Shown piece by piece: positions 26,533-38,795 of a stretch of 64,000 bases of DNA. The translations under genes were made by a program, and so were the position numbers. Within the stretch, counting starts at the first letter, position 1, and the number at the start of each line of letters is the position of its first letter. This stretch comes from Onchocerca lupi (Eukaryota; Nematoda; Chromadorea; Rhabditida; Onchocercidae): positions 1 to 64,000 of the forward strand of contig JAOVVO010000399.1 of assembly GCA_028564675.1 (NCBI GenBank), given 5' to 3'. Under the pieces are notes generated by a model. It did not search any database and was not told the DNA's origin. It was given only the letters and a program-made list of their open reading frames with translations.

Positions 26533-28708
26533 TGAAAAATGGGAGAAAATAAAAAATTATAATGTTAGCGTTCGCTAAAATTAACTATTTAACTATCGAT
26601 AATATAGATCATTAAATTACTGGAAGAAAAACAAGTCATCAAATCAATTTTGATGAGTTTGATAAAATCCTTGTTATAGAAATTCCCAAACAAAACAAAT
26701 TCTGACTAGAATCTGAATGTGAAATTCAATCTCAAAGTTAATGACTAAAAATAAATATCTACGATGAAGCTATTAAGTGGTAATTCTGGACATATAAGTT
26801 TCAAATTTTGAAGGCAGTCCTCAATTTATTTAAATGGGAAATTTCAAGCGTAATTAAAATTCAAAAATTGTGAAAACATGCTAGCGATCCTTCACATACA
26901 TCTTAAAGTACATATCATAGGAAATGGAAAGAAGAAATAATATCACTTGATGTGAAATAAAGAAATTTTTTTTTTAATTTTCGTCATAATTTTAAGATTT
27001 AACAAGCACACATATGAAGCCATTTCTGATCTTACTTTTTCATTAGTTAGGTTTTTTCAAATTCTCAGTAAGTTTTATCAAAAGATAACTTTTTTCGGAC
27101 TATGGAAATGGTAAAAAGTGTTCTATGGAGAAGAAGGAATAGCTTATTAGAATTAATTAAAAGAGATAGTTGAAATTTCTTAAAGAAAGACTGTCGATGA
27201 AAAAATTAATCATACATTCTTATAGCGAAAAAGCAGGAAAAGTTTGCCAGATCTTTGATCATTGATAAGAATTTATTTTATTTCCGGCATGATTTTTATT
27301 CGAAATGTTATTATAATAATAAATAAGGAAGAAAACTGAATGATAAAAAGGAATGGAAATAGAAACTGGGGATCTGAGCAAATATTAAAGCAATAGCTGA
27401 TATGAAATCTTATCACAATCTGGACAAAGCATTAAACTTGATATTTCGCAATGTTAAGGTATACCAAATGAAGTCATTCTGGGAACCTATTTCACGGAAT
27501 TTATTCTTCACCACTCAAGATCAACATGAATCCTGTTCGTTTTTCAAATTACTGAAAGGGCAATATCTATAATGCTTGTAAGGTGCATATCAATGATATC
27601 TTTCATAGATGAGAATAATATCAGTTGAAAATAGCGAGCAATATTTGCATTTGTTGCACAAAATGGCTGATAATACTTGAGAGGAATAATCAGTGAAAGT
27701 AACCCGAATCTAACCCTAAATTCAATCTTTTCCTACTTTCTAATTTCTTCATTTAAAATTTCACCAGAAATTTGTTTACTGTCAGCAAATATGTCCCAAT
27801 GAATTGCTGTGTTTCGTATTCTCGACGGAAGGGGCGTTGCTCGATGAAGTGCTATCAAAAAATGGGGTATATGGTAAGTTTCTATTCATCGGTGTATGTG
27901 CGTGTGCGTGTGCGTGCGCTTGTATGTTGAAATACAAGTTTTGATGTGTGATACATCTCTCGAGATCGATCATTCTCATCGATCACATGTCTGAATGAAC
28001 CGCAAAATTTTCCGAAATTCAAAATAACCAACAGTCACTCTTGTATATTTCAATTCTAAAATAATTTAATCTAACGATAAGGAAGTTGAAATAGTTCAAT
28101 TTGTTCATTTAAAAAAATGCGTCCACAGAAAACTACCTATAGGTTAGACATGAATGAATAATAATGACTGGATAGCATATTGCTTCCGCCCTTTTTTGAA
28201 ATTCACTTTTTTCTCACTTTTGGTTAAGCAAAAAATGGCTTAGCCGTTTGTTAAATAAATTGTTTTCCCGCTGCTAGCGAGAAAGATAATCAATTTTATT
28301 AGTAAGCTAAATCCCTTTATCCTTCCATTATCATTTTTCACCTGAAGAAATCATACTAAAACGAAATTTTGATGCTTACTGCAATGCTTCATCAAATTTT
28401 CCCCTCAAAAATAAACTTAAAATCTGTCAAAAAAAAAAGAAATTATGGCATTTTTTCGGAAGGTACTCAAAAGATCCGGGCTTTTAGAATAATTGCTTAA
28501 TGAATTCAAATTGACCAGGTGATGTTATGAACGAGGTACGAGCATTCGAGAGTTCGGGAAGAGGAGATGACAAGTGCAATATGAATAGAATTAAATCAGA
28601 TAGATAATTTATATATTTATTCGATAAAAAAGGAGGAAGGATGGAAACGAAATGCTCAGCTGAAAATAGTAAATGAAAAGCTTTATGGTAGTTACTGCTT
28701 TATCTGAA

Positions 28709-28800
28709 ATGAAAAGGAGGAGGAGGAGGAGGAGGAGAAGGAAGGAAGGAAAGAGCAGGAAGAGAAGGAAGGAAGGAAAGAGGAGAAGGAGAAGAAAGAG
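28709..28800. repeat. Purine (GGA/GAA) tract
   Basis: Nearly pure purine on the plus strand, with runs of GAGGAGGAGG and GGAAGGAAGG. Simple-sequence DNA able to form triplex structures; no coding sense. Confidence 0.8.
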
Positions 28801-30135
28801 GAAAAATGCATTTTTTTAGAACTACAGAGTTAGAAATTCATTTTTTGTTACATTCTTATCAATTATTTTTCAAATGATTTTTCAAATTTACTCTTTTTCA
28901 ATCATTCAATTACTTTCCTATTAATTTCGAACAGGAAAATGATGTGGCTTTAACTGCTTCTTTTCTTTTTTTCCATAATTCATCCTCTCCTTATCATTAT
29001 TATCCTTCCCCTCCGAATTCTGAAATTTCTATTCCATAACGACATATTTCTTCGTCTAATATGCAGTTTTCCTCTTTATCCATACTTTCTTAACTATAAT
29101 TATGAACACTAATAAAATTGAAAAATTAAAATAGAATTCTAAAAATTAAGTTTAACTTCTGAATTTTCATAGTAAAATGAAACTAACGTTTAGCATAAAT
29201 ATTCGATTTAAATGAAATAATGGCATAATGAATTGCTAGATGGATTTTACATATTATCTACATTGTAGATTAAAAAAAAATCTCTACTTTTTTACCCCAT
29301 AAAAGTGATCCAGTATTACTAATGATGAGTTGATGATCATATTTTATTATAGACAGAAATTAGATTCTGATCGCAGTAATTCTCGTAATAGATTCCGGAG
29401 AGAATAACATCAATTTGAATATAAATTCAAGTAACTAGATCATACATTTGCTTTATATTTTCCCATTTTTAGAATTGTTTCTACCGATACATCAAATTAG
29501 TTAACGAAATCCCGATATGATATTTCTATTAAAATCATAAGCATTTTATAAACAATAATTTTGAGAAGTGTAGCTCTAATGTAGCAATTCATTATGCTAT
29601 TATTTATTTAATTGAATACTTACACTAAACATTAGTTTCATCTGAAAAAAAAAATAAAAAAAAAAACTAAACACTTCATTTTTAATGTAATCAATTCATT
29701 ATGTCAATTAGTATAATAAACGAAGGAAACTTGAAATTATAATCAAATTTAAAAGTACAAAAGATAAGTGCCATTCTAGAAGTATCGCTTCTATTTTCTC
29801 TAAATTATTGCATAATTCAACAATATGCTATGAAATATTTTGGAAAAAAGACAAATTTAAAAAATTCTTTTTTAACTAAAAAATGTTTTTATTCTGAATC
29901 AAAACCTTTAAATTTTGAGCTTTTCAAGGAATGACAACAAAACTTTCCGTCGCTAAAATTTATTCATCACCGGAGAAAAAGAAAGAAAGAAACCGAATAG
30001 ATCCAACTGATCATTGATGAAATTGAGCAAAACATTATCAAATAGGCAGCTCAGTGAACTTCGAAATTAGTTTTGTTCAACAAAAAGAATTCTGAAAAAG
30101 GATAATCATATTTCGAGCAACATACCGACTGGATT

Positions 30136-30140
<5 letters not shown>

Positions 30141-30181
<41 letters not shown>

Positions 30182-30212
30182 TGTGTGTGTGAGTGTGTGT
30201 ATGTGTCTGTCT
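30141..30212. repeat. (GT)n microsatellite
   Basis: About 20 uninterrupted GT units followed by interrupted units (GTGAGTG, GTATGTGTCT). Alternating purine-pyrimidine DNA of this length is a Z-DNA candidate. Confidence 0.95.
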
Positions 30213-33200
30213 ATCTGTATTGATGGGACAAAATAAACTATGAACAAATCAACTTGATGGCAAATATAATCGTTGTTGACAGTATGAACGGCGGCAAATT
30301 ATCATATTAAAAATTTTCATTTGTGCTGGAAATTTTATGATTGGAAAATTTGGATTCTCTTCTCGTCTCCTCGTCCTTCTCACTTATCTCATCAAACTGG
30401 TCAAATCACAGCATGAAATAACAACGATAGCAATTAAAAACACTAATAGGATTCGCTTACCCTAAAATCAATTTATTTTTTCCAATGATTTTTGATTTCA
30501 TTATGAATGCTTCCATTATTATTATATTTCTATACAATACTATTATTGGAGAAAAGGATTTTTAATTTAAAACTTGATTAAACGCAATATAGTCAACTTT
30601 TATATAAACATTTCAGCTCCAAAGTGAATCGTAATGGAAGTCATATTAATATTTAGATAGGACAAAGCGATTTATCAATCACTACGCTAAAGTGTTTCAG
30701 GATTTTATTTTAGAAAAATTATAAATAGACAGAATAGACAACTTGTCTTGAATATTTTACATATTCTTTATCTCAGAAGAAAACTATCAAAAAAGAAAGA
30801 CGACTGCTTGATCAATTCCTTCTTGTATTGATAATTAAAGTAACTGTTGGAAAGTAATTAGTTTTTGCGAATGCAGTTAAATATTCAAAATAACAATAGA
30901 TATCGGTATTACTATAAGATGAGTATGTAATTATCATCAAGAAAGTTTTACAGAAATTGGACAATTAAAAGAATAATAGCACTAATAAATATGCAGCATA
31001 TCAGCGATTACTGATAAAATACTGTTCATCTTATTGCGAATATTACCTTCTATCATTAATTCATTATTATCCTTATCACTATTATCATCAGCTTTTACAG
31101 ATTAGACAAGAAGCTGCAGGATAATAAATGGAAATCACGAGAATTATTTCGGAAACGTACCTTTAGCAAACGTCACCATCACGATTAGCACACTCTCACA
31201 ACTTGATGGGAATCGATTCGCAATGCAAATAATCGAAATATAATAGAATCGAGTCTTTCCTACTTTTCAACAGGAGAAAGGGCACTGTTTACATATCATA
31301 ATCTCAGTTTATCATATCAATTTTTCTTGCTTCAACTACAACGTAATCTTTCTTTCTATTTCTCAGAGAAATGCTTCCTTTCAATCGCATTTATTAGTCG
31401 ACTCTTCGCATGATAAAATTCAGTATAATCGAATTTAGAAAGAAAAAAAAATCTTTTGTTGATGCAAGAGGAATGGAATGAAATTGATCCTGGATTCTAG
31501 TCGTTTTATAACATTTCAAACAAGAGATCAGATGACAAAGCTTCAAAAATAGGAACTATCTTCATCTTGACGATAGAAATCAATCGGTTTAAAGCAACAG
31601 CAATTAATAAAAAATTGGATTAGACGGAATAAATTAATATCTAATGCCAGTTTCGCTTAGAATACTCATGACTGACCACCGAAACCAGAAGACACGATGC
31701 ATGGACTGCAAATCTGGACAATCTGATAATCAAAATTTCGAAAGTAAATAAGTAACGAATAGCTGTTATTATGATATAAACTTTGCCAATTAGTTAGTGC
31801 CACTTCTAACTGTAAACCCCTCTTTATAAGATTCATGTTACATACATTTTTAGGCACAACTGTATATACTGTATGTTTCAAGTACAGTCGAATACTAAGA
31901 CACGTTTTGGATACAATGAGTGCATAAAATCAAAAAAATCAAGGAGATAAATAGTACTGCTAAGATAAAATAAATTAAAAGTAAGGCTTTCTTGAAAAAA
32001 ATAAAGAATAGTCAATCAATTATTCAATTATACCCGGAAATTAGCATAACGGCAAGACGCTCATTAAATATGTTACAGAGCCACACTTTGAAATACAACA
32101 TATTGGAATGGACTAAATTAATAAATATGATTAATATCAATACTAATATAAAGTCGATCATCACATTTCTAGCTGTTATTGTTGTTGTTGATAAGGATGG
32201 TAACGACGTTTGAGGTTTTGATGGACTTTCTAGAGAAGGAAAAGTTCCAACCTATCCAAGAAAGGTGGAGCTTTCTTTTTTTCGTTGAACCAATGAAATG
32301 CAAGGCTTGTTGGACATCACACCTCTTCTGGAGCTGTTAGAAGGATTTTATTTCTGCACTGTCCTTCCAGAAATCTGTCTTTCAACAACAACAACAACAA
32401 GAAAAAAAACGACTCAATAATTTTTTGAAATTTCGAAAATTTTTAATAACCACTCGTGAAATTGAAGCGGTGCCAAGAATGATTCTGCGGAATGAAAAAA
32501 TCCTCTTTTTTTCAGAGTAACAAATTTTCAATAAACACAAATTAATAGATGCAATGAAAACAGCAAGAATTCATTAATTTTTTAACAAAGAAAGGAAAGG
32601 AAATTTGATAATTTAAAGAAAGAATATCTCGAGAGATTTGTCGTCCGCACAAAGCGGAGAAAGAAGGAAATTTTCATCTAAAATTTTTTTCCATTGCTGT
32701 TTTACCCGCATCAACTAGCTTTATCCATAACTGTTGGTTCATTTACCATGGAATCCAACACTCTCTTATCCTAAAATGTAACTTTCTCTTCAGTAAGATA
32801 ATTGAATTTACTCATTTCGCGAATAGTCCAAATTAAAATGCCTATGAATTGTGTCTTAAGATTTAAAAAATTTTGAATCATTAGCCATTCAAAAATCTTA
32901 AATCATCAGCCAAGATCGAAATCACTCGCTGCTTTGTTTTTCAGTCATTCCCACAACTTTTTGGCTATTCGGAAGGACGAACGAAGACAATCAGCAATAA
33001 ATACTGATTTAGAAGAAATAAAAATAATAAATATCTCACAGTTCAATAATCATTGATGATGTTATCAACGAATGCATAAATTCTTAAATAACTATTGTTT
33101 TACTTTGCTTCCGATAAAATATTTCTCCTAAATTGAATAAAATTACGATAAAAATGGCAATCAATGTGAGTGAAAAGAAAAATAGAAATTGAGAAAAAAA

Positions 33201-35362
33201 AATTCATCTCATAGATTTTAATTTATAACACAATCGAAAAACTTTTTTCTTTCAACCAAAAATTAATCAATGTTACTATTCATCATCAGTGTATTGATAG
33301 ATATAAATTGTTTGAACATTGTTTTACTGATTCAAATTAGATTAAATCGTATCGTGTAAAATTATGCAGAGAACCCAGTTTTCGTAAATTTTTTCTTTTC
33401 TTCAAATTATAAATTATTAATATTTCTGGTCATTACATATATACTTAAATCTTTTGTAATTCGGTACTGCATAAATTCAAATAATCATTTGAAAATTAGA
33501 ACAATATCAATGTTATTGAAAGGATGAAATAATAATTATTAAAAAATCGTGATTCCACAACAGAAATATTTTAGCAATTCAATCATTAATTATTAAAAAT
33601 TTTTGGCCAATTATTATCATTAATTCTATCCAAAGTAAACTAGCCACTATTTCTAAAATATATATTTTAGTCATCCTTCAAGACCTATATTAATGATCGA
33701 GAACAACTAGATCATTTTCGAGCACAAAATATATTTAAATAGTATAGAATGCTATTGTAAGTGAAGGAAGTCATTATAAATTCATTTTCTAAAATGAGAA
33801 ATGCAAATTTCATAGTTTAGGAAAAATTTAGAAACTTCTTAGAGATGGAAAATATTTAAACAATAATGCCATAAATAATAAGAAAATAATTGATTGCAAA
33901 TGATTCTGTGCTCATGACAAAATCATTTTTAAACTAATATTATCTATCATGAACTAATCGAAATGAATTCAAATTCTCATAATTCAATTCCATTTTCTAC
34001 AGTAAAATGCTATTCATTGTATAAAAGAAATAAAATTAAAATATCGCAATCGATTGTAAACAAAATGAAAAAGAGCTATCAATAGCAATAATTAAAGAAT
34101 AGTACTATTTGCTAATAATAACAATAACTACTCTTTGATCTGCTGGAAAAATTTAAAATGCTGAAAAGGTGCAACCATATTTTATCTATCAAAGTTGAAT
34201 CGTCAAAAGTAGAATTAATGATTTTTCCGTCGATGCTTAGAAGTTTATCGCTATGAGACGTGATGCAAAATCAAAATAAGCAGACTATTTGTTACAGTAC
34301 TATTTCGAATCATTCTATTCTTAAAAATTAGCCTAGTTTTGAAGAAAAAGGCCTGATAAATAACTGGAAGAAAGTTTAGCGACAACCAGTAGTTACTATT
34401 GCAATCAAATGTTATCTAATATGCTGTTTTGCCGGAAGTCGTGATTTCATTAAACGGATTTTAGGGGGCATGAGGAAATGGAAGGAGAAAGAAGAAAAGG
34501 AAGAATGTAAGGCTTTTTAAATAAGCCAATTAATTGTATTTGATGAAGCCTATTTATTGCTGACAATAATGAGGCAAGACGAAGGAAGAAGATCAGAATG
34601 GAAGGGTGACAATTTAAGGAATGAAAACTGCTTAAAGCTGTTAACTGTTATCAACAATAGAGTAATCAACGAAATCTTCCAATCAATCATCCATTTATCT
34701 GTCTAATTGCTACCAATAAACTCTTCATGATGGAAAGGAAAAATGAATAAGTTCATAAATGTAAGTCTGTGAGTACTCCCTTGAGGGTACTTGAATAAAC
34801 TTCAGTCATCGCTGTTGGATAATGAGCTATTTCTATTTTTCCAACCTAATGCTTTCCAAATTAATATTTCGTAGGTTTGGGTGAAACAAAGAAAAATAAC
34901 ATTGTCACAAAAAAAAAAATAACATTACAGTTGAGCAAAATCTTTTTAAATGAAAAGTGATCTTTAGGCTAATATAATTTAATCAAGCTAATATAAAGGA
35001 AGAAATTTATGTTTTCCAGACAGTATGTTCCAAGAAAAAATTGGAGCTAAAAAACCGATTTGTATTAATTATGGTGATTAATTTACACTAACGTTTTTAG
35101 ATTAATCTAATTTAGAATACGATAGTTTTAATTAGCTATATTCCTTGGAAGACTGTTGCAAAAGAATTAACTAAAAAGAAACCTGAAATTATCGTCCCTA
35201 TCACTTGTAATTCATTATTGTGAATGTATTATACAGAATATTTTCTTTTCATTTGCCAAAACTTGATTGATTGATTATTGTTATGCAAAAATTGATACAT
35301 GTGTGAATTAGGAATATAGAGCCAAGCAGCAAATGTAAATACAATAGATTCTTGATTGAACA

Positions 35363-35387
35363 GGCGGTCGGGGTCGGGGTTCACGGG
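35363..35387 (+). other. G-rich block, possible G-quadruplex
   Basis: Five G runs of 2, 2, 4, 4 and 3 bases in 25 nt (GGTCGGGGTCGGGG then TTCACGGG) within otherwise AT-rich DNA. Only two-tier quadruplexes are guaranteed by the run lengths. Confidence 0.5.
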
Positions 35388-37494
35388 TCGAAGGAAGAAT
35401 AAATGAGGGTAATGCTACTAATCCTATTCAACCATTTGGAATAATAATAATAATAATAGTTATAATGATGGAAAAGCCTACCGCACCCTCACACCCATTC
35501 ATTGATGAACAATTGAAATAAAATGAAGGAAAAAACACACGATCCTTTGGTCTGATGATACTTGCGGATAATCTCCCTGGCCATACATCCATATTTCGGA
35601 TTCTCATATAAAATCGGGAGAAAGTGAGATTAGCTAAGATGGAAGAGGGATTATTATTTCCAAAGACTAGAAATAACAATTGCATCAAAAGTACGGTATG
35701 CAAATCTACTCAGTTATCGCGGAACATTACGATTTTCTTAAGAGGGCCTTGTTATTTTTCTTTTCTTTATCTCCATACTTTTCTTCATAATTTTTTCACG
35801 TCGGAAATTGTCTCAAAAAGGTTGTTGAACTGTCAAGTGCTTCTTTACACAGATCTCTTTCTATTTTTGTATGTTATTTCTTTAGTTGCTTAATATCTTT
35901 CGAAATCTGACAGTTACGAAGTTAAAGCTAATCACTCAAAAGGAAAGTAAGAGCATAGATTTAATTACTAAATTTCAATCAAAAGGTTTCACTTACTCTT
36001 TGGTACTACCATATCAAGCAAGGAAATTGAAATTATTGATTTTGAAGAAATTTGGAGAACGAAGTATGGAAGGGACGTAGCATAAAAAGTAAGCATATTT
36101 TTATGAGTTATTTAAGATGAATAAGCGAAAAATTTCAATTCATCATGAATGCCGTTGAGAAAAATGATATTTTTGAATGGGTAAGAAGAGAGGACGAAAA
36201 TAGAAGAGGATAAATTAAATCTCTGTGATAAATAAGAATGATGGATGAATTGAACAGTTCATATTCAGTAATAGATATAAATTTCGATGGGAGCCTTCTG
36301 AAGATCATGCTGTGCTCCTTGTACTAATTCAATCAACAGTTTCCATCCTACTGTGAGAATGTTGATGATACATATGTTATAGATGGATCGAATCTGTTTC
36401 AAACAAAGCAATTAAGAAATGACAAGAAGACGGAAAATGGAAAAGATGGGATACTTTTTGATATATTTTATTATACCATTAATTGTTTTCTCTTTTTTGA
36501 CATTGCCATCCATCTATTCAACATTGTCATCATCATTTTGCAACGCTTATCTCTTCTTTCAGCTTTATTCATTCATTAAGCCTAAGCCACATTTCGGCAC
36601 ATTTTTGAGAAGGAGCGATTTTCCGTCGAAACAATTCTGACACGATGCTCGTTAACAGATATTAGTTTCTTCTTTGTGCCGTTCTCCTGTATTATGTCAT
36701 TCATTTTTATTGCTCCACAAAAACAGCATTTTCGGGGTCCTTCTGATGCAACCCAATGCTTCGTTATTTAATATCAATTAGCGATTTAAAAAAAAAGAAA
36801 CTTTTTTTTCGTCTTCTTCTTATCTTTTTCCAAATAGTAAATATATTGTAAGTATTATTGGTTTCATAACAATGCTGTAGGTTAAGGTTTTAACATGAAA
36901 TTCATCGTTTCTATTACATAATACCAATAACTTTATGAAGAGCGAACTCGAAACATTGATTAAAATGCATCAATAATATGATCGAAGATGATAAGGAAAT
37001 TAATATCAGTAAAAATCTTTCTTAATCAATTACATGCTCTGCTTAATTTTCTTTGAAACAAGATTTAAATTGAACAATTGAAATATAAACATTCAATTAG
37101 AATTAAAATTTTGGAAAATGGATAATGATTCATTTCCACATTTACTTAATATTATTAAATTATTGTTGAATAAATAAGCTTAGATTACTGCAGACAAAAT
37201 ATTTATGACTGAAAAAAATGAAGCATTTTATTAAAGAAAAATAAGGTAAAAAGGTAAAATAAAATATTCCTCTTTGTGCATTATAATAATAAATCTTATT
37301 TTGAGAGTAACAACTATTATTATTTTTGTTTTTACTTTCATTGCAATTGCTGTAACGATTGTCATTCATAATTCTTATTCTGACAAGATAACAACTGTTG
37401 TTAAAGATAATATCATTATTGTTATTGACGCAGTAATTACTTTCTATTGGTACAAAACTAGTGTATTGTGATAGAAAAAATATGCATTCAATTA

Positions 37495-37695
37495 ATGTAC
37501 GGAAACGAATTTGTCGTATTTAATGGTAATGCAAGCCGAAAAATCCCAATTTCAACAACAAAAGACGATGGCACGCGTTTTGCGATGTCCTTGTTGTACT
37601 TCCAAGGTGACAAGTACCGTATCAAATTGATGACCGGAATAAAAACCCACACGCACTCTGATATTGTGCCTATTTCGAATTGCTCAACAGCATAA
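37495..37695 (+). CDS. Short ORF with coding character, 66 aa, unknown
   Basis: Not recognised. Starts with ATG, ends with TAA, and is visibly GC-richer than its flanks with balanced codon use (for example GDKYRIKLMTGIKTHTHSD near the C-terminus). The hydrophobic/polar alternation suggests beta strands; there is no signal peptide. No good splice acceptor lies directly upstream, although the frame is open for a further 27 nt. It may be a small gene, the last exon of an unseen gene, or a recently retroposed fragment of a larger protein. Confidence 0.4.
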   Translation: MYGNEFVVFNGNASRKIPISTTKDDGTRFAMSLLYFQGDKYRIKLMTGIKTHTHSDIVPISNCSTA

Positions 37696-38773
37696 TATTC
37701 ACAAAAAAGTTTTCACATAAACTTGTGATAATTTCATTCTAGAAGTTTGTTAAATAGGAAGGCTATTATAGGCTATTATACTATGATGAAATATTGAATC
37801 TTCGATCTGGTATGAACTCAGATAGGTCCAAAATATATTTCGAGCTTAAGTCACATCAATTTTATTTACAGTAAATAATTTTGGTGATTATTTGATTTCA
37901 TGCAATAATATAATAGCATATGTGACAAAATTGGCATTGTCATTATCGGCTCAATGAAATTAATGCTATCGAAAGGAAATAAGATTATGGCGCAATTAAA
38001 ATGGCGGTGAAAGGAAGGAAGAAAAAAAAAGAGTTAGAAAAGCATTTGAGGTGTAAAGTCACACCTTTACAACATAACAACAGATATCTAATTTGAATCT
38101 GTTGACCGATGGAAGACATGTAATCAATTATACCGACAAATGTTAATTAGCCGACTGCTATTATCGGTTATTTTTAATCTCTTCACATAATCTCAACAGT
38201 TGCTTTCTTAAACATACCGTAATATATGAAAAAATGATGACAATAATCTATAAAAATATGAATTTATGATAAAGAGTTGAAGCGATGAAACAACAAATTA
38301 TGAATTAATGCAGCAGGCTTGCATGATTTGTCCATTCATCTATACACCAAAAAATAAACTCAGTGATTCCTTTGTTTTAAATTTGACATTGCATATTTGC
38401 TGCATTCGACTGTGAAATCATTTTTTGTCTATCAAGTCAATGAGCTCTAAAAAAGCTCTCTTTCTTCATGCTAACCACAAGCACAATCTCTCCTTTGTTC
38501 TTGTCTCTCCAAAATGTCACCAGAATCCTCCATCCATGAAGAAGATGAGGGTCCTGAGTACAAAAATCATTTCAGCGAGTAAGCTGCCAGAGCTCGGTCG
38601 TATGGTCCAGCTGTGGTATATCAGTTTTCTTCTTTGTGTAACCTTATCTCCCCTTTTTTTTGCATTATAATTTCTTCATGAAAGTTGTCCTTTGATATTG
38701 TCGGAATTGTATTGCTGATGTAATTGTTGATATAGTTGCTGCGTCCGTTGATTAACAAATTAATCATAATAAA

Positions 38774-38795
38774 GGTTTAATTACCCAAGTTTGAG
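38774..38795 (+). ncRNA. Perfect 22-nt SL1 spliced-leader sequence
   Basis: All 22 bases of nematode SL1 are present (starts GGTTTAATTACCC, ends CAAGTTTGAG), followed by GT (GTTCGTTT). Real SL1 RNA genes are about 100 nt, usually in 5S rDNA arrays. No 5S gene and no clear Sm site of the AATTTTTGG type is seen here. An ATG 12 nt downstream opens a six-codon frame. It may therefore be an SL RNA pseudogene or the 5' end of a retroposed trans-spliced mRNA. Confidence 0.6.

Noticed and set aside
27782..27979. Minus-strand frame with His-Ala repeats, considered as an alternative cog-1 first exon
   Set aside because: The His-Ala part is translated CA-repeat DNA. No usable donor lies before the stop, so it cannot be joined to cog-1 exon 2.
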